In this document: piece after piece, positions 46,380-55,732 of the stretch
Position numbering within the stretch: position 1 is the first letter of the stretch
Layout of the letters: the number at the start of each line of letters is the position of its first letter
Assembly (NCBI GenBank): GCA_029817715.1
Contig: JARUPY010000534.1
Coordinates: forward strand, 3,598,501-3,662,500
DNA length: 64,000 nucleotides
DNA from: Melastoma dodecandrum
Taxonomy: Eukaryota > Streptophyta > Magnoliopsida > Myrtales > Melastomataceae
Reading direction: 5' to 3'
Made by a program: the position numbers and the translations under genes
The notes under the pieces: generated by a model
What the model was told of the DNA's origin: nothing
What the model saw: only the letters and a program-made list of their open reading frames with translations
Database searches by the model: none

Positions 46380-48481
46380 ATGGGTTGGCTGAGGAGGATT
46401 TTCGGCATTCCCAGCTGTGAATGCTTGTTCCATTCCACGGCAGACCACAGGCATACGACATTGTCCTCCGATGAGTCGAATGCCTCGGAGGTATAAACCA
46501 AAAATATTTTTAGCTTGACTTCTAAATGGAATCTGAAATGCCACTAACTAATATGTGCTTTCCACTTGAAGGAGGAGCGGGAATCTCCTGAGTATGAGGT
46601 TTCGGAAGAACTGAATGATAAAGAAGAGCACTACCAGATTGTGAAATGCAGATCACCGAGGGTTCAGCAGTCCTCACACCGGGGTAGTTTTGGACACGGA
46701 TATGAGCTTCGACCCTCGTCATCTTGCGGAATGAATGTCTGGTAATTCAGTTAGTTCAGTTTGAATGATCTGGTTGGCTTCAGCTAGTGTTCCAATAAGT
46801 TACTGTGATTGATTAATTGCAGGTGTTGTTACCAGGGCGAGGTCTGGAATAACGAACAATGTCAGGTATTCCGAGATCATGATATTTTGGATTCCGAACA
46901 TTGGGGCCACTATTTCTTCGATCAATCGAAGATTGACCTAGGCCACTATTTCTTCGATAAACCAAAGATTGGACATGAGGTCTGACTTCTTAATGCATTT
47001 CTTTTTTCAACTCAGCCATATGTTAGCACATTTATTTTGTTTGTGACAGAACAGTTTTTAACATCTGATCACGATATCTTTGACGAAAAACTAGGGCGTC
47101 ATCCGAGATGCTATGTTTGTGGCGAATTGGTTAGTTGTTCTATTTGACGTGATTTGCACTTTTATCACAGGAATTGTTCGCATGACTGAACTCTACTAAA
47201 TTCTCATCTCTAGATTCCTTACAATGAGCATGGGCAACCCGATTATCAGGAACATCCTTTCTGGAAACAGAAATACTGTTCCTCCCATCTTTGCGATGGA
47301 ACACCAAAGTGCTCAAGTTGTGAGAGATTAATGGTAAGATGAGTACACCCCAAAAAACAATGTCAAAGATGATGATGGTAAATTAGGATTGGATATGTAC
47401 TCTAGTCGACCCTCTTCCTCTGCTCCAATTGTAATCAGGTGAGAGACACAAGGTGCATGGTGCTCAACGACAGGAGGATATGTTCAGAGTGCCTAGACAC
47501 CGCAGTCATGGATGCGGAGGATTGCTATCAAATTTACCTCGAGGTCAAAGAATACTACAAGAGCCTAGACATGGAAGTTCCGGAGACAATCCCAGTTCGC
47601 CTTGTAGATAGATTCGAGATGGAGAATTCTCATAAGAAGGAAGACCTGGTGTGAATTCCAATTTTTTCTGATACCCGTAAATCGCAATACAGAAGGAGAA
47701 ATTCATTTTCGAAGTGTGTGACTCGGGTTATCATAATGTTGTATAGGTACATCGGTGCTCATTGACAGTAGGATTATTTGGTTGGCGTGAGCCTGCTATA
47801 TACGCTGTGAGTTTGTTCCTTATAATTGTGTCTTAAACTATTGTAGCTTTGCTAGTGACCCTATTTAAAGCTTCGTTTCCATGTCCAAAAGCAGATGATA
47901 GAGAGGAAGAAATATCAGCTGGCGAGACATGTGAAAGACCCAAAACTTTCCATCTTGTATGGTTATCCAAGGTAAAATCCATCACATTGTTTTTCATGTA
48001 TCCTAAAATACTATGCAATCATCCTACAATAAATCCTCGTTTTGGGTAATCAGGATATACACAAAATCCACCATGGTCCACGAGATGATGCACGCGTGGT
48101 GGACGTTTGGAGGTTCTCCCCTCGTCATAGCCATGACTGAAAACAGGCGTTACTTGTCGTAACCATGGTGTCAACAAATATAGTCCGTGAGACATTTCAT
48201 TGGATATATTTGTAGGGCAACCGGAGGTAGACCTGGAAGTGGAGGAAGGCATATGCGAGGTCATGGCTCACATGTGGCTTAGCTCAGAGATCAAGTCACT
48301 GCCTTCCCGACATCACAGGGAGATGAAACTCGGAGAGTTCTTCAAGTACAATATCGAGACTAGTCAGCTGCCAAACTACGGGAGCGGATTCCAGAAAGGG
48401 TACAAGTCCGTGATGAACTGCGGCCTGAAATGGACGTTGGACTACATTCGGATGAGTGGAAACTTCCGTTGCTACATATAG
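46380..48481 (+). CDS. DA1-like LIM-metallopeptidase, cluster copy 3 (diverged)
   Basis: Exons: 46380-46490, 46572-46741, 46823-46979, 47055-47129, 47214-47333, 47439-47648, 47747-47806, 47895-47971, 48054-48148, 48216-48481, giving about 446 aa. The start is [17 protein letters not shown]. The LIM-type part is well preserved ([40 protein letters not shown]), as is the peptidase ([27 protein letters not shown]). Differences from copies 1 and 2: a 36-base tandem duplication in exon 3, a deletion of about 15 codons in exon 8, and loss of the GT donor at the usual end of exon 9, so a donor 19 bases downstream (GGC|GTTACT) is needed to keep frame. A poly(A) signal like that of copy 1 follows near 48612. 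Confidence 0.8.
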
Positions 48482-48844
48482 AAGTACGTTTTTTTGGAAC
48501 TGCCATGAAAAAATCAATTTGAAAACAATTCTGTTTTTGATCTAGTTGAATGTGAATCCCGCCATGAAAGTATTTCACATAGATTTTGAACCTGTTTGTG
48601 TACATCTTTTCAATAAAGAACTATTGATGGAAATACTTTGGCCAGTCGAGTCCCAATAAAAAAAAATTAGCCTGGATTTCCTATCATCGTAATAATGTAT
48701 TCGCCGAGTTATGTATAGCAATATAGCATCGCCGAACCAACTAAAGACGATGTATTTTATTCCCCTTTACTCAAAAATGTCATATTACGTTCAGATATAG
48801 ATTCTCCATATTTGGTAGATATGATTTTCTCTGTAACTCAATCG

Positions 48845-49115
48845 GACTCAACCAAGAGATCGAACTCGTCATGCGCCCCAAACTCTTGAGGTATTTTGAA
48901 TATCGAGGCACGGAAGGTCAATCAGGTAAGAACTTACGGGCTCGAGTTCCTCAAGTACCAGTTAGCGACTTACGGAAGCAGTTTCCCCGGAAGGGGATGT
49001 ACTCCGTATGCCGGAGGTACGGCCTTAGAGGGACATTGGACCACATCCGGATCACGGGATGCTTTCCCGTGGCAAAGGGCATCACTGCTGTTCGACTCGT
49101 TGACAGTTATGATTC
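48845..49115 (+). pseudogene. C-terminal DA1-like fragment, frameshifted
   Basis: One frame reads EFLKYQLATYGSSF, matching the GEFFKYN...YGSGF part of the cluster proteins. Another reads RRYGLRGTLDHIRITGCFPV, matching the terminal YGLRRTLDHIRMTG of DA1. The two parts are in different frames, and there is no LIM or HEMMH part nearby. It is a remnant of another copy. Confidence 0.75.
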
Positions 49116-49224
49116 AGACAACTATGGTCTGCTTCCTTACGAAGAAAATTTTTGTAATAATAATAGGGGCTTGGGACTCATGGATCTCAAGTGGCTATGC
49201 CTCCCATTACTAGCTCGCGATTAA

Positions 49225-49756
49225 CATTTATATAAGGACAACTATTGCATGCAATATTTATTTAGAGTCCCTATTTTGATGGAACCACACCTTCCTAATA
49301 AATATCTCCTTCGATAAATAAAGTAACAAAATCTTATAAATTCAAAATTCACAAACTTGAACTTACCAATATTTATTACTTAAAAATAAAAGGTATATTA
49401 TTTTTTCATTTTTTACCATGGTAAATCTTAATTTTTGGACGGTTTCTTTTATCCTATAATAGAAATGTTAAGTTTTTTTAATTAAGGATAATTTATACTT
49501 TTTTTAACTAGTAAAAGGTGTATTTTCATACAAAATATTACGTGCCATAATATATTCAGTAATCAAATATAATTTACTTTCTTTCCTAACAAGATGCCAC
49601 ATTTTATCGATTTTGTTACTTTTGTTATTACATTATGTTTAAGATTATTATCCCTTAATCTTAAGTTTCACCCCATCTTACTATCTATATATGTGTAGGG
49701 TGTTGCTAAAGTTCGTCTAGGTCTGCTTCGTATTGGTTTGGCATCTCCCTCTCCCG
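49225..49756. other. AT-rich spacer
   Basis: Very AT-rich with no frame or repeat I can name. It is the likely promoter region of the short paralogue that follows. Confidence 0.5.
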
Positions 49757-50450
49757 ATGGGTTGCTGGTTCAAGAAGGTTTTCCGAAGATCAAAGGGCAA
49801 GAAAAGCTCGGATCCACCGGCCAAAAGAAACGGACCAGCCAATCCATCCGACGATGATCAGACGGAGCATGAGGAGCATGTAATCGCTCTTGCTACACTA
49901 AGCTATTCATTCAATGTAGTGGATATTTGCCCATCTGAACGTGTTCTAACATGGTCCTTTTCTGAAGGCCGAGAAAGAGGCCACATCCAAATTGCCACAC
50001 TGTGGATCACTCGCATGCTGCCAGAGTCCTCCTAAAGAACCCAGAAACCAGCCTCCGTCGTCATCTGATGGCACCCCCTGCTGCCCGTACCTCTCTTGGA
50101 TGTTTCAATAGAGATTGTTCTTGAAGAGTTGATTTCTATGACCTCTGCGGTGATGATGCCTCCTACTTTACAGGCAGCCGACCGGTTATCAGCAAGAGCA
50201 TCACCATCCAAGGCATGGATGCACCACGTACCACGGAGACTACTCCGGATGCCAAAACTGGGCAAGCTTTAACGATCTGCCTCGGTACACTGCAACCGAC
50301 CAAGGACAAGTGAACAACTATGACAGTCCGCCTTGGTACGACGAATGGATAAGGGCACACTTTGTCAACCCGGACTATGACGTTTGGAATCCAGATTTTT
50401 GGAAGGAACTATCGAAACCTCCACGAGGTGGATGGTTTGGTAGTTGTTAG
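49757..50450 (+). CDS. Short DA1-cluster paralogue without LIM or peptidase domain
   Basis: Three exons, 49757-49879, 49968-50086 and 50174-50450, join in phase with GT-AG borders to give 172 aa. Exon 1 starts MGCWFKKVFRRSKGKK, alike in place and pattern to the MGWLRRIF start of the cluster genes. Exon 2 is preceded by the same TTT...GAAG acceptor context. Exon 3 is rich in Trp, Tyr and Phe (WYDEWIRAHFVNP, DVWNPDFWKELSKPP), like exon 3 of the full copies, and ends in a stop. Gly2 and Cys3 fit N-myristoylation and palmitoylation, so membrane attachment is likely if expressed. I know no protein with this whole layout. The splice model is my inference. Confidence 0.55.
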
Positions 50451-50639
50451 AAATTGTGTCGGACTTGCATTAAGCGAAGAGTTCCGAACTCTATTTAAGG
50501 CATAGAATCAGGACACTTCCAACACTGACGCCCTCTATGATAATATATTATGTAATAAGAGCATTTGAATAATAATAGTATTTTAATTATATTCATCATT
50601 AATTGCTCTGGATTTGACTTATTTCCTGTATTCTGTTCT

Positions 50640-51718
50640 CAAGTCTTTCCGTTAGAATGCACGCCAACTGTTCGACGCATTTCCCCTGTGAAAGAAAATG
50701 CTCGTCAACCGATCCCTTGCCATTGCTCCTGCCGTGTCCTGTTCTTTACCCCGCTGTGCCGGAAATTCCGGTCTCACGCTCGCAACCCTTTTCCGAGCAA
50801 GGTGTCCCACTACCTCCACTGCGCGAAGATCATTGATTTGATCCGGGTCACGACCAGGTCGAATGACCAGACGTTCTTGGAGAGCTTGCTCGGTAATTGC
50901 CTGCTGGACCCTTTTCATTGTCACTCACGCCTTCCGATCCTGTCCGTCGGCGGACGCGGCCATTTCCATCTTCGAGATGCTCAAGAGAAACCCAAACTTT
51001 GTGCCCTTGCGACTGTGCTGGCAAAGTTTTTCAGGAGGGATGAGCTAGGATCCTTGATCAACGAGGTTGATGCGAGGAGTTATAACAAGGCGAGAGTCAG
51101 TTACATGGGCATTTTGCGGTGGAGCGCGGAGAGCAGCGACATCGATGTAACGATTGAGGTATGGGATAAGTCTAAGGAATTGGGGAATGCTTGAGCGCCA
51201 AGTGTCGTAATAACGTGACGCGTATTTATGCACAGCTGGGTGAGGATGTGAAGGCCATGGAAATGCTCTGCAAAATGATGGATGAAGGAGTGCTTCCAAA
51301 TGCCTGGACTTTTTGCGATAGCAGTTGGTGTGCACCGGAATGATGGATTCTGCCTTGGAAATTTTTGGCATTTTGCCCTCAATGTGGATGAAGTGCACGT
51401 CTAAACAGTCTGTTGAGTTGGTTAATGGATTCGAAAAAACGAGGTTTGGTAAGGGGAGGAGTTTGCTTAGGGAGATGCAGAGCGAAGGAATGTCGTGCGG
51501 TCGTGATATGCTGCAATCCCTGCAAAAGATGAAAGATGCTGGATATATCGAGAACGTTGCATGAAATGTTACTGGATGACAGGATGAAGCATCTTGAATC
51601 TACTGCAGATGATAATGACGAAGATGCTTATGACGGCAATGATTATGCGATTGATGAGAAGGAAGAGGATATGCAGGGTTACAGCAAGTTAGGCGGCTCT
51701 CACGTTGAGAATCTTTGA
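50640..51718 (+). pseudogene. PPR-protein pseudogene
   Basis: Pieces in shifting frames read like a pentatricopeptide repeat protein: FFRRDELGSLINEVDARSYNKARVSYMGILRW, DIDVTIEVWDKSKE, IYAQLGEDVKAMEMLCKMMDEGVLPNAWTF, MMDSALEIFGILPSM and SLLREMQSEGMSCGRDMLQSLQKMKDAGYIE. The 35-residue rhythm (GxxxxAxxxxxxMxxxGxxPN) is visible. An acidic tail (DDNDEDAYDG) follows. At least three frameshifts or stops break it, so it is not a working gene unless unusual splicing is involved. It is unrelated to its neighbours. Confidence 0.65.
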
Positions 51719-52201
51719 CAACATAAATAGCTCGAACATCATGCTGGATGCTGTGACCAGACCGGAGAGCTTCTGGTGAAGTCTCACTGGAAGGGAAGAG
51801 AAGGGAACCTGCTCGTGCAAGGAAGCTGCGAGGAAATAAAAGGTTCCCATCCCCTTGGACATCAGGGGTCATGAGTGGACCTTAAGCCCAGCCAAGCTCG
51901 AGCACGTTACAATGTTTATGTCAGTACGTTTTGGGGTGATTCTGAATTAAGTTGTTCTGTTTGCATTCTGCAAAAATTTCGAGGATTTCCGGCATTAAAA
52001 GTATATGAAGAATATGGTGTTTTCAGCTCCAACGTAAATTCCATGAGTTTATTTGATGCCAATCCATATACAACAAACAAGCGTAAGAAGAGATAAGCTA
52101 TAAATGATTCCTATAAACCGCAGATGATAATGAGCCAGCTTTATGACACTGAGATTCATTCGGACAGTTTGGATACCTCGATTATAATGATCCGGAGCTT
52201 T

Positions 52202-54106
52202 TTATGCCTGGGAGGTGGCCATCACCTTCGACAGAGACTGGATAATCTCCTCCATGCTAGGTCGAGCAGCGGGATTCTTGTCCAAGCAACTTCCACTCAT
52301 TTTTGTGATGAACAAGACAAGGTCCAAGGGACAATCCTCTCTTATCGACGGATCAATGAAGTGCAAAAGGTTGTCCTGTCCATCATCGCTGGTCAAACTG
52401 TTAACCACATCTGCGAGCTGCCTATTCTCGCCTCCACAAATATTGACGGCCTCTTTTCCACTAATCGTCTCCAGTAACAGTACCCCAAAAGCGTACACGT
52501 CTAGCTTCACCGATATCAATCCGTTTTCCAGGTACTCGGGAGCCATATAGCCTTTTGTTCCAACAATGTGCCGTGTCAAGGCGAACTCTCCTTCCTCTGC
52601 CTCTGTTGATCTCGCTAGACCAAGGCTTGCTATCTTCGCCCTCATCTCACCATCTAGAAGGACGTTGCTGCTTCGGATATCCTTGTGGACAAGAGGAGGG
52701 GTGGTGAAGTAATGGAGATAGTTTAGCCCCGTGGCGACATCCAACAAGATCTGAACCCTCTGATTCCAAGTCAAGGACCCTCCTTCGCCATTTCCTTTGA
52801 ATATCCACTCGTCCAGAGACCCATTAACAGCATACTCATAGACAAAGTACCAATTCCCATCGTTGAAGCAAATCCCGGACAGTTTCAGGACGTTGAAATG
52901 ATTCACCTTGTTTAGTATCTCGACTTCCCGCGACACGTCACCGTTCACCTTCTTAATCGCAGCTAAGTCTCCCTTTATCTTTCCACAATAGACAGATCCC
53001 TTGATCAAGCAATCGGAACTGAAATTATCAGTCGCTTGCTGCAATTCGATAAAACTGTACACCTTAATAGACTGTGCCATGCTCGATATGTTCTCCAAGA
53101 AATCCTGAGATTCTTCATCCAATTTGCGGTTGTCTGGTTTCTCAACTGCCTCAAAGCTCTTCGAGAACACGCCTTGATCGGTGCTTTCTTTTCTCCGCCG
53201 AACACGTCTCAAGAAGAAAAGGACACACACTCCAACAATGAGCACAACCCCACCAATCACCCCTATCGTGACATAAATCCATGTCTTGTTCGAGCCTTTA
53301 CTCGATGGAGGTGAGACGAAGGTGGGAGGTGTCGAAGGCGGCGGGGGAGGAGATGACACAGTCTCAGAGCTGTTGGGCGGATTTACCATAGGGATGAGTA
53401 AATTTGTGAATGCATAAATGGTGGAAGTTGAAGATATCTCGTTCGCTGCAAGGATGGCATTAGCATCGACGTCGAATCTGGCAGCGATAGTGGAAATACC
53501 ATCGCCGGAAGTGACAGGATAATTCAGAAGATAGTTCACGCCGGAATCGGTCTGGTTCTTTGTTGGGCAGGAGCACCTGACGGGAACCACGAGCTTTTCC
53601 CCTACATACAAGGTCGTCGCGCTGACGTTATTAACACGCTGGAGGGCCTGGCAGGTAGACAGTGCCTGGTAGGTGTTGTTGGCAATGAAGAAGAAACCGT
53701 CCCCGGATTGGACAACGTAGCTAGAGTTCACCTGGTAGTACTGACCGGAGCACGAGCAATTAACAGGGACGATGACGAGCCTCCCCTCATCGAACACTAC
53801 GGACGACCCCGACACGGAGTTTATTGAGGCTACCTTCGAGGAGTCCCCACCAAGGAGGGCCGCGATGGTGGCAGAGGTGTTGTAAGGAGCCTGTGACCTA
53901 AACATGAGGTAGGATTGGCAGGACGTCGTCGCGCCATTGCAGTCGTACCCCAGGACGGAGTTGTTGTTGGCCAAATTGGTACAAGCGCTAGTCGCCAGAC
54001 CAACATAAGGCTGCTGGGCAAGGGCCACCCATGAAGACAATGAAAACGCCAGGGCAACCGAAAGGATGATCGCCGGGAAGAAAGACAAGACGTGGCGCCG
54101 CCCCAT
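52202..54106 (-). CDS. LysM receptor-like kinase of the LYK4/LYK5 type (pseudokinase)
   Basis: Intronless frame of 634 aa, the normal length and gene structure for LYK4/LYK5. There is a signal peptide at about 1-31. The LysM ectodomain spans about 32-245 with the family's CxC pairs at C117/C119 and C178/C180 and many N-glycosylation sites. A Pro-rich stem lies at about 250-268, a membrane span at about 276-299 with a basic stop (RRVRRRK), and the kinase-like domain at about 350-630. The glycine loop is not canonical, the VAIK lysine is present (K385), the HRD motif is HKD (474-476), and DFG is replaced by SLG (494-496), so the kinase is expected to be inactive. In Arabidopsis LYK5 and LYK4 bind chitin fragments and work with the active kinase CERK1 at the plasma membrane. 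A chitin co-receptor role is inferred from family. Confidence 0.92.
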   Translation of the reverse strand: MGRRHVLSFFPAIILSVALAFSLSSWVALAQQPYVGLATSACTNLANNNSVLGYDCNGATTSCQSYLMFRSQAPYNTSATIAALLGGDSSKVASINSVSGSSVVFDEGRLVIVPVNCSCSGQYYQVNSSYVVQSGDGFFFIANNTYQALSTCQALQRVNNVSATTLYVGEKLVVPVRCSCPTKNQTDSGVNYLLNYPVTSGDGISTIAARFDVDANAILAANEISSTSTIYAFTNLLIPMVNPPNSSETVSSPPPPPSTPPTFVSPPSSKGSNKTWIYVTIGVIGGVVLIVGVCVLFFLRRVRRRKESTDQGVFSKSFEAVEKPDNRKLDEESQDFLENISSMAQSIKVYSFIELQQATDNFSSDCLIKGSVYCGKIKGDLAAIKKVNGDVSREVEILNKVNHFNVLKLSGICFNDGNWYFVYEYAVNGSLDEWIFKGNGEGGSLTWNQRVQILLDVATGLNYLHYFTTPPLVHKDIRSSNVLLDGEMRAKIASLGLARSTEAEEGEFALTRHIVGTKGYMAPEYLENGLISVKLDVYAFGVLLLETISGKEAVNICGGENRQLADVVNSLTSDDGQDNLLHFIDPSIREDCPLDLVLFITKMSGSCLDKNPAARPSMEEIIQSLSKVMATSQA

Positions 54107-54785
54107 CTTGTCTCCTGTGTCTGCGGGGAAGAAGGGTGAATTCTAGGGTTTTATGGGTATGGAAGGATGGTCAAAAAGGGCAGGGGTTGATTTTCAGCCG
54201 CCATTAAAAGACGTGGGAATGGACGTTGAGCTGCTGTTTGCTTCATTGACCCGTCTTCTTTTTCTTCTTCCTTTGGGGGCGGGGGAACTTCGGACATAAG
54301 CAGGTTTCGGACAGCGACCCGAGTGAAGAACTGAGGATGAAAGTTCTTCCGTTAATGCCTGAAACCCAAAAAAAAAAAATGGTGGTTGAACGAGATAAGG
54401 AAGTCGCAGATCTGATCTGGGAGAGAGTCAGAATCAACACGCTTTTTGAGGGCGGGGGCCAAAAGTCTTTACCAGATAATGACGGGCGCAGAGGAACTAC
54501 GATAGTTTCTGAAGAAAGATGGGTGAAGACTGAGAACCCATTGGGCAGCTACTTCCCATGTGTTTTAATCGGGTCTAGTGGCAAATTTAAAAAACGCAAG
54601 TACAACCTAAAAAAGGTTGGGCCAAAAAAGACCGAGTCAAGCTGACAACTCAAATTAGATTTTATGCGTTGACATTTCCCAGTTCGTGTAAGAGGGAGAT
54701 GAGCCTGATTCATGCATGTAACGGTAAATGTCAAGTGAAAGAGAAAGGGGGCAAACAAAATGAAAGATGTATACGTTCTTTGTAT
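54107..54785. other. Upstream region of the LysM receptor gene
   Basis: Holds the leader and promoter of the minus-strand receptor gene. Plus-strand frames here have no domain. Confidence 0.4.
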
Positions 54786-55019
54786 TTACCAGTTTCCTAC
54801 GCAAACATATGGTATGGGGAACAACAGCAGAAGTGCTATGCCGAAGTAATACCCGAAGCATTGCCCCTTGCAGCGGCAGATAGCAATTCCTCCTGTTTCC
54901 CAGATTTTGGTCACAAAGAGTATGATGCCGATGTTGAGACAGAAGATGCCACCCACGATGTTGTCGCGGAGACTATTAGTTGTTGTGTCAGGGCGATTAC
55001 GACCAGGGTGTAAAGAGAA
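54786..55019 (-). other. Possible coding exon with two hydrophobic segments
   Basis: An open minus-strand frame preceded by a good acceptor (CCCTTTTCTGCAG). It reads SLRDNIVGGIFCLNIGIILF, then a charged bend, then YYFGIALLLLFPIPYV and a stop. Two membrane spans are plausible. I do not recognise the family, and no upstream exon could be joined with confidence (a candidate lies at 55106-55372). Confidence 0.25.
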
Positions 55020-55732
55020 ACTGCAGAAAAGGGTGTTCTTAAGCAGTAAGGGAGATTTGATTCAGGCAACGAGTGAAAGTAATCCGAGAGGAAGTGTTTG
55101 GGCAATTAAAAGAGACTTACGTGGAAAAATTTGGGGGAGGAATAGATTAAGCCAAGATGGCCAGAAAACCACGAACTGACCCATGGACCATCCACGCGTC
55201 GTAATTTGAGGGGATATAAGCCAATGCCGCGAAGAGTTAAGAGATGACAGGTGTAACAGTGCAATAACCTTAAGATATTGAAAAGAACACTAGGAAATGT
55301 GATGAAAAGATAAAACAGGAGAAGCATGGTCTGGGTTGCTGATCTTCGCCCAACTCTGTCGAGGATAAGCAAATATCTGCAGAAAAAAGCAAAGTTGCTG
55401 GGTTGTTCTCTCTTACGTGAAAGCGGCCCAAGCCGGTGTTTCTTTATACGGATGAAGCCCGAAGCCCGAAGCCCACCATCCTTTTAACTTGTTATGTCGT
55501 CCCATTTCCGAGACTGTCAGATTCGGAGTTTTTTATTTCAGCTCCTTCTTTATGTTGTTGAGCGTATGATTATCAAAATGAGTTTTTGAGGTTACGCTGA
55601 GTGGGAAAGATGTTTATGTGCTCGTCATTGGTAATTTGAGAAGAACATTTGTGTACCCACTTTATTAGTGATTTAGTAGAAGTTTTGGTGGTGCATCGGG
55701 CCGTGATTTTACTCCTCACATTAAGGAGGTTT

